A DNA stretch of 64,000 bases from Cycas panzhihuaensis (lineage: Eukaryota; Cycadophyta). The first letter of the stretch is position 1. Each line of letters begins with the position of its first letter. The notes below the pieces were generated by a model that was not told the origin of the DNA, made no database searches, and was given only the letters and a program-made list of their open reading frames with translations. The stretch lies in the NCBI GenBank assembly GCA_023213395.1, contig CM041465.1, positions 24,125,741-24,189,740 on the forward strand. The letters are read 5' to 3'. Both the position numbers and the translations under genes were made by a program. This document shows positions 55,023 through 64,000 of the stretch, in pieces.

Positions 55023-57709
55023 TAACCGGGCCAGCGCATCTGGGATAGCTACCTAACTAAGTAGGAATGGTAAGAGCGGTCGATATTATAATAGAGAAAA
55101 GACCTACAAGTAGGGAAAATACCATGCAGGGTACCCTGTGCATCGGAGCGCGAGTTCGGGACCTACAAATGGAATATAGCTACCTGAAAGTGATCCCCTT
55201 GCTTCGAACAAGAGGAGAAGAGGCGTAGGGTTAGCCTAGGTTGACCTAAGGGAAGGATCCTCCCACCCTTGGATGGCCGGAAGGGGAAGGAGAGAACCCT
55301 TCAGAGGTTCCCCTAAAGCAATGGGAAACAAGGAAGGGTAGGTGAGTGGATGGCCTACGGACGGGGTCACCTCAGTTATCCAGCTAAGGAGGGAACTAAG
55401 AGAACATGAGAGGGATAACCCAAGAAAAAAGGTTATAATATGTAAGCAAACTAACCAAGTAAACAAGTAATGAAGTGAGAGGGGAGTTTACATGGCATAA
55501 GGAGGGAAAAGGTGAGAGGGAAGGTTTCCTAAGACCTTTTCCTATGACAAAAGGAAATGCAAGTGATAAAGTAAACAAAGTACGAATCAAAGCAAAGGTT
55601 GATTTCCCTTCTCTTTCTAATGAGCTAGTTACTACTATGTAAAAGAACTCAAAAGGAAAAAAGTGATGAAGTGGAGCGAGAGTGTGTACCAGGAATGTAG
55701 GCGTGTCGAAACAGTGATGCTCCCAAGGGGCACCCAAAGCTACTCCACAAGGCACGGTGGACGCGAAGAGCCGTGGTGGATCAGGACAAGGGGTTTCCTT
55801 ACCTTCCCCCAAAAAAGTACTAAAGTACCAAGCAAGGGAAAGAAAGGAATAAAATGCTAATAAATGAAGTACGAAAGTAAAGCGTAAATAGGAGCACTTA
55901 CCCACAAAGGAAGAAAGAGGAACAGATCCTTTGTGCTTTCCAAATACCTGCAAGTAAATGACAATCCCCCCCTTTCCGGAGAAAGGGTACTAGCATACAA
56001 TGGAAAGATCCTAACAATACATGTACATACAAAGCAAATATAAACTTAAATACGTGTATGTTAGTATTAATATAATGATGCTAAAATGTGAAAGACCAAC
56101 AACCAAAGTAAATGGAAAGTAACTGGTAAGCCTCGGGGTGGCCCACCTCCTGTAAAGAACAACCCCAATCTCCCCCAAAAGCCACGAGGCAGTGAGGGTA
56201 AGGCTGTGCAAGATGGTTAGAAATAGAGGCAAAGAGAGCTAGAAAGAGCCAAAGAGGACCTACAGCAAGCCAGGGTGCTATAGGGAGCAAACTGGGTTGC
56301 CGGGAAAAGAGTTAGTTAAGGGCAAGTATCTGGGGCTTACGTGAGTTGCTCGGATCAAAGCACAAGCCCTCAAACCAGCATTGCAACGTGTGACAATGCT
56401 AATTTCAATGGCTAAAGATGGCCTAACAAACCCTTGTTTGATTGCCAAGGACAACACAGGACAAAAGGGAAGGTTTGGGGGGCTAAGAGCCACTTGAGGA
56501 GCGTGGAAGGTGGTGCAGAATCCACCCAGCTCTCACCCAAACCCTATGCAACCCCTCTTTGCCACTGCCTTGAGTAATAAACGTAGGCAAGGAGGCACTA
56601 ATAGCAGGAGTAAGACAGTCCAAAACAAAGGAAAAGCAACCTCCAAAAACCCAAGTAAGAGGACAAGCAAAATAGGGCATCAATTAAATGAGAAAATAGC
56701 CTAAACTAATGAATACTTGAGAGGAGGAGGGGAGGGTCTTACCTCAGTCAAGGGCTGCTAAAAGAAGGCTGAGGAATTAGCCCAAAAAGTTATGGAGCAG
56801 CAGGTTTGGAACCCTACTAATGGAGTTGGAGGAGACACTTGCACTTTTAGGATGCTTTGATGGCTGCCCGAGTAAGAATTCGCTGAGATCTCTCCAAAGG
56901 GGCCCTCTCCAAGGTGTGTGAAAGGCTGGGAAGATGTCCTAGCCATACCAAAGGAGAGCTAGCCACTGGAGGAGAGGTGCAGGTCCTATAGCAGTAGTAG
57001 AGTAGCAGAGCACAGGGTGGTTTCCTTGAAGAGCAATCCAAAAAATGAAAAAAAGTTCCTAAAAATGAGTTAGAGAGGACTTAAATACCCCGCCCAAACC
57101 CTAAAGCGAGCGATTAGGGTGCAGCTGGCAACGAGTCAAGTCGTGAGACATATGGTAGTTTCACAATAAATGCAAAATTACCATAGCAGTTTTTAAAAAA
57201 TAAATTTGAACAATCATCCCACCGCTAAATCCAAGGTACCGCAGAATTTGCGGCGGTACCACAAAATTCGTGGCGGTATTTAATCGGAGGCTAAACCTGG
57301 CCCAGACAGCTAGCCTAGGCTGTGGGGTAGTGACAAAAATGGCTAATGGGGAATGAGACACCTGCAGAGGACAAACAAGCCAACAAACGAGTCTAGAAGA
57401 GCAAAAATAGGATCCAAACGATGTGGCAAGTCAACCAAACAATGATGGGTCATTGCACAGGCAGAGGTGGCGCAAGCCAAGTGGATCTTGGAGTGAGTAG
57501 GGTAGAATGCAGGAAGTGGAATGGCCACCGGGGTGCCACACTTGCTGGGAATGTGCCCCCGTTATAGTCTTCATAATCATCTACAAGGTCACAACATGCA
57601 AACATGCAAGTAAACACTCATCTCAAAAGAAAGCGATGATAAGGTGAGAAGCATACCTACACTTACTTGAGTTGATAATTCTGTATCCATTCCCAGAAGC
57701 TGGGAAACA
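55023..57709 (-). mobile_element. Solo LTR inside an integrase gene
   Basis: 2687 bp, TAACCGGG...GGGAAACA on the plus strand. It aligns over its whole length with 18599-21225. Flanks TAAAT (55019-55023, overlapping the decayed first base) and TAAAC (57710-57714) look like one five-base duplication. Integrase wording runs FSLVY on one side and DVLLLEVEIPSL on the other, so only an LTR is inserted. An open frame of 185 codons (55953-55396) within it has no known domain and is not conserved in the other LTRs. Confidence 0.85.
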
Positions 57710-57714
57710 TAAAC

Positions 57715-58690
57715 TAGGGAGAATGGAGTCATTCCCATAGTCACACAGATAGAGGCACAATAGGCCCATAAGGCAGAAGGGAGCTGGAGGTGCCAATCTT
57801 TCTGAGATTGAGCAACAGTCTTCTTTAAGATATTGATAAGAGTTTTGTTGAATGATTCAACTTGATAATTTGCCTGGGGGTAATAAGGAGAAGATGTTTT
57901 ATGAGAGATCTTGAATTTCTTACAAAGTTCTTCCATCCCTTATTACAAAAAGTTATTCTGTTGTCTGTAATCAAGACGTCAGGAATCCCAAAGCAGCAAA
58001 TGATATGCTGGTAGATGAAAGTAGCTATCATCTTACCAGGGGTAGTAATCAAAAGAACGACTTCAGCCCATTTAGTAAAGTACTCTGTGGCAATCAAGAT
58101 GAACTTGTGTTACGACAGAGAGGGTGGTGATATGGCCCTGATGAGGTCTAAACCCCATTGGGAGAAAGGCCATGGAGATATGATGGGATGAAGGGCCTTG
58201 GAAGGCATGTCAGAGATGTTGGCGTGCTCTTGGCATCGCCGACATCTCAAGGCATAGGCATGGGCATCCTTGAGGAGGGACGACCAATAATAGCCCATAC
58301 GAAGGATCCTCTGGGCCATGGATTGGCCTCCAAAGTGGCCCCCGCAAATGCCATGGTGGCATTCATGAAGTATCTGGTCCGCTTCGTCAGGACTGACGCA
58401 ACAGAGGAGGATCCCATCAAAGGATCTCTTATACAATACTTCATCCATAAGGAAGTATTGCCTGCTGGTGGTCCGAATATGTGACCTAGCCTTGTTACTA
58501 GCTTCTGGGTGGTACTGCTGCTGAGTAAGGTACCACACGATGTCACCATACCACTCACTATCAATGAATGGGTGGGAAGGAATACCCAGAATAGTCAAGA
58601 TAGACTCATCAGGAAGAGAGTCATTAATAAGAGCATTAAACGAGTTAGGGATAGGGGCATCTATAAGCTGTTCTTCCACCACCATCCCCT
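57715..58690 (-). pseudogene. Integrase N-terminal part and core, minus-strand element
   Basis: From 58690: KGMVVEEQLIDAPIPNSFNA, YFLMDEVLYKRSFDGILLCC, the finger with DQILHECHHGICGGHFGGQS and CRRCQEHANI (all four HHCC residues kept), then WPFSQWGLDLIRAISPPSLS with a TAA as at 27241. Next frames: TEYFTKWAEVVLLITTPGKM, DVLITDN (second Asp), SPYYPQANYQVESFNKTLIN (Glu) and MGMTPFSLVY, where the solo LTR begins. One frameshift near 57935. Confidence 0.87.
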
Positions 58691-58774
58691 TTTCTCTTAC
58701 TTCGTTTTCCTCATTGGGCAGCCCCCAATGTGTTCTCTTTATCACCCTTTCTTTCTCCTACAGTGTTGGTTAGC

Positions 58775-61110
58775 CTTGTATGTGACGCTTCTCCCGTCGC
58801 TTATGTGGCTTACCTCCATTGTTAGAAGATCCCGGGTATCATCCTCTTCCTTCATCAGATTCTGATTCGACTATGGAGGGATACCCTTCCGATTGGGCCT
58901 ACCACACCTCAGCCTCGGGAACTCATGAGTTTTCCTCTTCTATTCCGGGATCCACCCAGGAGGGTGATGATCCTATTTACTACCAGTGACCAACATCACC
59001 CACTTGACGCCTCCCTCTTACCCATGCAGAGAAGGATCTTTTCCTCTTGAGATTTACCACTCAGTTGGTGATTCTTATGAGGAATATCCTAAGGGATCTA
59101 CTTCATTTGAGGTCCTATCTACCTCTTACGATCATGTAGATACCCCTCCTCATGTGGTTGAAGCTTTTAACGAGTCTTAGGCGTCTTGCTCGTTTCTAAC
59201 CATGTCTTAGATGGTTTGAAGATGCTTCCATGGGGGAGCCTTTTCTTCATCTGCTCCCCCCCTGCTTTCTTCATCCTCATCTACTCCTTCTGCAACAACC
59301 AATCCCTTTGTGCCTACACATTCGTCCTGCTCCTCCCCTATTGCTGTTACGGGGATGCATATTGCACCTTTTGTCCTTCACCAAGGTCCTAGTGCTTCGG
59401 GAGCTTCCTGCGGTATGTCCTTCCCTCAGTTGAAGGTTAGCATACCCTTTCCTAGCCAAACTAATATGTCATCCCCCAATGTGGTACATACTTTCTCTAG
59501 TAGGCCTGTCGGTCCTACTAACCCTTCAGCCATTAGTCATGTGGGACTCACTCCCACATACCCTCAAAACCAACCTATTGGCTCTTCCTTTTACATCCCC
59601 CCGGGGTACACTTCTCAACCTTGGGGGCAGGGTAGAGGGAACCACCTCCCAGCTTATGGAGTGGATCCGCTACACCCATATGGGATTGCCCCAGCTATGG
59701 GTGGCCCATATGGGCAAAACTCGGTTCCACATCCCCCTTTTCTGCCATCTAGCATAGTCCCCTTTGCCATGCCTTCACAAGGGAACCTGATTCCCTCCCA
59801 AGGCACCTATCCTCAAGTCCCCTTTTAGCAAGTGGCATATCCTTAATGAGGGATGGGTATGCTGCCCCCATCCACTCCTTACTCACTACCTACTATATTA
59901 TTTGTTGATCCTACGGTCCAGGCAAGGGCGCATCCCTTTATGGACTATAGGTCAACACCTTTATCCATTGAGGCATTAAGAATTAATCTACTACCTCATC
60001 CTCCTGAAGTTCCTAGATTTGTGAACTTCGCCAAGACTTCATTAAACATGTTCATAGTTTTTCTATGGCGTGTATAGACTACTGGGCTTACGACCATATC
60101 CTAATGAAATTATTTCCACGATCATTGCAAGGCAATGCCCTTCAGTGGTTTTATCGTCTCCCTGCCCACTCTATCTTTTCATTCCAAAGGTGGTGGGCCT
60201 AATTCATCAACTACTTTGATGTAGCTCATCCATTTGAGAGTAGAATAAAATCCCTCTTATCACTCAAACAAGGTCACGATGAGATGAATCATGACTTTGT
60301 GAGTCGATTCCACGACCTTCTTCACTCCACTAAGGCCACGTTGCCCAAGGAGCTGAAGAGAGATCTTTTCGTTAATGCACTTCATCCCGAAGTACATGTG
60401 GAAGTCCTTAAAATGGGGATGACTACATGTGACTCTGCAATCGCCAAGTGCTTAGTGTTAGAGTCTATTGAGATCTAAGCCAGACTCAAGAAGCCTCTCA
60501 AGCTCTCACAACAATGTAAGGCACCACCTTCAACCAAGGATACTAAACCTCAACAATCCTCTAAATCCTCTTCTCATCAAATTGAGAGGAATTTAACCCC
60601 CCTCACATCTGCCATACATTCGTTCAAACATACGATGAAGGAGCTTAAACTCCAAGCCCCTTAAAACTCCAACATCTAACAAACAAATTCAATAAGCAAC
60701 TCAAGCTTCCCTCCCCAGGAATGGAAATGCCCAATCCTCTCAAACGAGGAAGACAGATCCCCCGCTTGAGAAGAAGTGGTGCTCTATTCATGGGGAGTGC
60801 TTCCACGATGACTCACGTTGCAGGGCTCAGCATCCCAAGGATGCCCCTCGACGTGACTCCTCCTCTAAACGGGCCACAAGGCCTAATTTAGATCAACCGG
60901 TCCATAAGGACCTATTCCTTAAACATAGGGAATGCAATCGCAACACTCAATCTAAGAATAACTAGAACTGAGGAAGTTCACCAAATTCCTGTCCTTCCCA
61001 CAATAAAGGGAAGGGCACCCGGGATTCATCCTCTTCCTCCTGTTCCCCTAATCGTCGCACCCCATCACCTTCACAGCCCCGGAACAAGGGGAAGAAGGTG
61101 ATCCAAATGG
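58775..61110 (+). pseudogene. gag of the right-hand element
   Basis: The start ATG is followed directly by TGA where the nested copy has CGA, so translation is blocked at codon 2. Then GYPSDWAYHTSASG and FPSPSQTNMSSPNV-like wording, and the Pro/Gly/Tyr-rich part as the longest clean frame (59310-59828: PPGYTSQPWGQGRGNHLPAY). The gag core is MNHDFVSRFHDLLHSTKATL, KRDLFVNALHPEVHVEVLKM (60284-60478), and the finger KKWCSIHGECFHDDSRC is near 60770-60825. Less damaged than 21393-23730; it keeps Gln codons at several sites where that copy has stops. Confidence 0.82.
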
Positions 61111-61860
61111 TTGGGGCTACTTCTTAATATGCCCTTACCCAGTCTCAAGCTACCAAAGAAGCAGCCGGTGCTTTTTCCTCTACTCCTTCTGATCCTCTTC
61201 TAGAGAACCCTCCTCCAGAATTGTCTCTCTTCCTTAAGGCTATTCCTATATACCTGGGTCATTACGATTTTCGAAGGGCACTTACCCAACCTACTGTGAA
61301 GGGTAATCCTTTCTCCATCATGGATGAGCTTCATACCATTGCTACAGGAATGTCCTTAATGGACGTTTTGAGGAGTTGTCCTGAGCAGCAGACTCTCCTC
61401 TTGGAAGCTTTAGGATCGAATGATGCACCTGTTCATGCTTTGGGTGTTACCCAAAGTTGTGAACCCATTATTTTGTTTGATCCTAAGGACCTTCTTCCTG
61501 CATGTGAAAGGGAATGTCAGTGGAACTTCCCATTCACTATTACCATTGATACACTTGATTATACCCTGCGAAGGACCATTGTCGACAACAGTTCTTCCGT
61601 GAATGCCATGCCCTTGCGTGTCATGCAAGAGCTTGGTATTTCCACCTTGGAACTTGTTCTATAGTGATGCCAAGATTATGACAATAGTGAGAAGACCCCA
61701 TTAGGATCTGTTACGATTCTGCTCACCCTCGAGGGCAAGACTGTCCTCACTGATGTTGTAGTCCTTGACATCGACATTGACTACAACCTTCTCTTAGGTC
61801 ATCCATAGCTTGACCAAATGGGAGCTGTGTGTTTGACTCTTTGGGGACAACTTAAAATTT
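61111..61860 (+). pseudogene. Protease of the right-hand element
   Basis: Clean from 61221 to 61664: LFLKAIPIYLGHYDFRRALT, HTIATGMSLMDVLRSCPEQQ, WNFPFTITIDTLDYTLRRTI, then VDNSSSVNAMPLRVMQELGI. The active site reads D-N-S-S, so the Gly of D-x-G is lost. The second half, LTLEGKTVLTDVVVLDIDID and YNLLLGHP, lies in another frame. A TAG replaces the Trp codon after it (HP-stop-LDQM). Confidence 0.82.
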
Positions 61861-62640
61861 TCTACGATGGATGAATGAGGGTTGTTCCCCACGAACGTCT
61901 GCTTACCAAACAAACCCATCCTGTTAATCAGGCAAGCCAAGGTCCTTCTATGCATGGCTCGACTTGCTCCATTGGTACACCCAATCCGTCTGAAGAAGAT
62001 CCCGTATCTTCTTTTCCTAGTCTCACGCATTTTGCTCCTATTGGCATTAGGAGCTATAGGTACCTCACCTCGTTTAGTGATGACGAGTCACATGATGAGG
62101 ACGAGGATTATCTCCACCCCATCTCTTTCCTCTGCACCAGTAGGTCACACCCATCTCATTCTAGGTCTCCATCTAGAACATCTTTCATTAGTGAGGCTAG
62201 CCACTCCTATGTGTCGTATGTCATTACTCGTGTCGACTTGCCCATTGTCAGTTCTTCCCCTTCATCACCTCCCGCAGGTGATGGCTTTAAAGAACTACCT
62301 TTCGCTCCTTCCAAGGAGCCTCCTTTTGACTCTCTCTTAGAGTCTCGCGAGGAAGACGGGCAACCTGATGACCATCACAGTCCTGTTGCCTCCACTTCCT
62401 CTAGCACTTCGTCTACTCAGAGTAAGGTCATCCATGGGGTGGATTACTTCAAGGATGATGAAGCCTTACTCGAGCACCTAGCGTGCTTCGCGTCTAACTT
62501 GCCTTCTGGTCACCACAGGATTGGCCACTAGAAGATCCTTGCGATTGGGTCCACACTCACCGACCTAATCCTGTCTCCTATTCCATCTCCTCCCATTGAC
62601 CTTGCCCCTCTCCACTTCGAGGAGGGGAATGCCATATGTA
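61861..62640 (+). pseudogene. Acidic linker, protease to RT, right-hand element
   Basis: Clean frame 61875-62531: HGSTCSIGTPNPSEEDPVSS, YLTSFSDDESHDEDEDYLHP, SHPSHSRSPSR, ESREEDGQPDDHHSPVASTS and DYFKDDEALLEHLACFASNL. Same order as 24555-25240. Strongly acidic and Ser-rich; probably a flexible spacer or processed peptide of unknown role. Confidence 0.6.
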
Positions 62641-63560
62641 TGGAGGTAACCCAAGACATAGTCTTGGCCCCTGGTAAGGTCATAAAGGTCAGGATGGAAT
62701 GCTCTCCTGATGAGATAAAGGAGTATTCCCTTTTGTTCTAGGAGTTTCGAGATGCCTTCACGTGGGATTATGCTGACATGAAGGGAATTGACCCTTCCAT
62801 TATCACCCATAATCTCGCCACCATCCCTAGTGCCTGCCCCATGTGCCAGAAGCAGTGTCCCCTTCACCTGAAGCTCTCAGCCGCTATCGAGATAGAGGTT
62901 GAGAAGCTCTTAGACGCCAGACTCATTACTTCCATTGATTACCCCAAGTGGGTCTCCAACATTATCCCCATTGTTAAAAAGAACGGGGCCATTCGTATAT
63001 GCGTCGACTTCCATGATATTAATAATGCTTGTCCTAAGGACAACTTTTCACTCCCCTTCATCAATCAAATCATTGATCGAACCGCTAGATTTGAAGTCAT
63101 GTCCTTGATGGACGGCTTCTCTGGTTATAACTAGATCCAGATTTCTCCTGAAGACCACCACAAGATGGCCTTCACTACACCATAGGGTACCTTTGCCTAC
63201 AAGGCAATGCCCTTTGGCCTTAAGAATACAGGTGCTACTTACCAGAGAGCCATGCATTTCATCTTCTATGACCTCATTGATAACACATTGAGGTCTTCAT
63301 GGATGACATGATGGGCCTTTCACATGTCAAGGCCCATCATCCCTCCGACTTGGGCTATCTTCTCACGATGACGCAAGTATTATGTTAGCCTAAACACCTT
63401 TCAGTGTGTGTTTACCATTACTTTGGGTAAACTCCTTAGGTTTCTTGTGTCCAAACAAGGAATCCAAATTGATCTTGACAAGGTCAGGGTAATCCTTAAC
63501 ATGCCGCCTCCTAGAACCCAATGACAGATTAAGTCGTTTCTAGGTAGGCTCAGTTTTCTT
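62641..63560 (+). pseudogene. Reverse transcriptase of the right-hand element
   Basis: MKGIDPSIITHNLATIPSAC, EVEKLLDARLITSIDYPKWV, RICVDFHDINNACPKDNFSL and LMDGFSGYN then TAG (first Asp kept). After one frame change FAYKAMPFGLKNTGATYQRA. The catalytic box again reads FMDD (63296-63307), one base out of frame from the preceding segment. SKQGIQIDLDKVRVILNMPP ends the thumb. Confidence 0.86.
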
Positions 63561-64000
63561 AGGCACTTCTTGGCAGACTTCACCATAAGTGTTAAACCCC
63601 TTACAAACCTATTGAAGAAGGGAGCTCCTTTTGTTTTGTCAGATAAGACCCAAAAGGCCTTCGAAGGACTCAAGGAAGCCCTTGCTTCCGCTCCTACGCT
63701 GGCGCCCCTTCGCTTCGATAGGCCCTTCATCTTGTATACCTCGGCGACTGATGAGTCCTTGGGTGCTATGTTAGCTGAAGAGGATGACTCAGGAGTCGAG
63801 AGGGCTATTTATTTTATCACCACACTCGTGGTCACGAACTTAACTACTCTCCGCCGAGAAAGAGTGCCTCTCCTTGGTCCACACGACCAAGAAGTTTAGA
63901 CACTACTTGTTTGGTAATACCACTAAGGTGATCGTCTAATTTAATCCCTTGCGATACTTACTCACTTAATTGGATTTGTGGTAATTTGGTCATTGGGCCA
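63561..64000 (+). pseudogene. RNase H of the right-hand element, cut by window end
   Basis: ADFTISVKPLTNLLKKGAPF, KTQKAFEGLKEALASAPTLA, FILYTSATDESLGAMLAEED and ERAIYFI, then a frame change and KKFRHYLFGNTTKVIV. It leaves the window before integrase. Confidence 0.82.

Larger units (their letters stand above)
47187..58690 (-). mobile_element. 5'-truncated minus-strand Tat-like element
   Basis: 3' LTR 47187-49940, second RNase H 50390-50771, antisense ORF on the plus strand 52018-53880, hairpin 54523-54578, and integrase 54623-58690 split by a solo LTR. Gag, protease, RT, RNase H and the 5' LTR are gone: pol begins abruptly at KGMVVEEQL, facing a plus-strand gag leader. Same architecture as the nested element, different subfamily. 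Confidence 0.8.
58691..64000 (+). mobile_element. Plus-strand Tat-like element, 5' LTR missing, runs off window
   Basis: Begins inside the leader at sequence matching 21295 (CTCATTGGGCAGCCCCCAA) and follows the nested element through gag, protease, RT and RNase H to the window end. No LTR precedes it; the DNA to its left is inverted pol of another copy. Amino acid wording is very close to the nested element. Confidence 0.82.

Noticed and set aside
55396-55953. 185-codon open frame on the minus strand
   Set aside because: It is inside the solo LTR, hydrophobic and Ser-rich by composition, and not conserved in other LTR copies.
1-64000. Host genes, tRNA or rRNA genes
   Set aside because: No reading frame with non-retrotransposon domains and no tRNA-like A/B boxes with foldable cloverleaf were found by eye.

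Overview
This window reads as repeat-rich heterochromatin of a seed plant, most likely an angiosperm; I cannot name the species. Every coding remnant I recognise belongs to an LTR retrotransposon, and nearly all are broken by stops and frameshifts. I found no intact host gene, rRNA, tRNA or CRISPR array.

Layout, left to right. (1) 1-1833 and 8550 to about 9070: a minus-strand Ty1/copia remnant, split by (2) a complete minus-strand Ty3/gypsy element of chromovirus-like type at 1834-8549. That element has two ~1.05-1.09 kb LTRs, an initiator-Met-like primer site, a polypurine tract and a TTAAG target duplication. (3) 10745-13195: a solo LTR, minus strand. (4) About 14640-46190: an old, AT-rich, plus-strand Ty3/gypsy element of Tat-like type (gag, protease, RT, RNase H, integrase, second RNase H). 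It is interrupted in its RNase H by (5) a related, GC-richer plus-strand element of 16.6 kb (18599-35198) with 2.6 kb LTRs. (6) The stretch 27971-36300, from the nested element's integrase tail to the host element's integrase, is repeated directly at 36301-44603. (7) The host element's second RNase H is cut at 46191 by a partial plus-strand LTR. A minus-strand element (47187 to about 58690) with 3' LTR, second RNase H and integrase follows, and its integrase is itself split by a solo LTR (55023-57709). (8) At about 58690 the minus-strand pol meets, head to head, the leader and gag of another plus-strand element, which runs off the window at 64000 inside RNase H.

The large element family has a recurrent design: LTR, gag, protease, RT/RNase H, integrase, a hairpin, an ORF on the opposite strand, a second RNase H, LTR. 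The antisense ORF has a plant-mobile-domain-like N-terminal part and a coiled-coil tail. It is recognisable in three copies and may have its own TATA box. A palindrome centred on GGTACC lies upstream of that putative antisense promoter and also upstream of the LTR promoter, with arms that differ between sites yet stay self-complementary. This two-promoter, two-strand arrangement is the most interesting feature of the window.

Many stops look like C-to-T changes at CAG/CAA codons. Duplicated copies differ mainly by small indel clusters in GC-rich spots, which raises the possibility of consensus errors. Coordinates of degraded domains are approximate; LTR ends and target duplications were read base by base.
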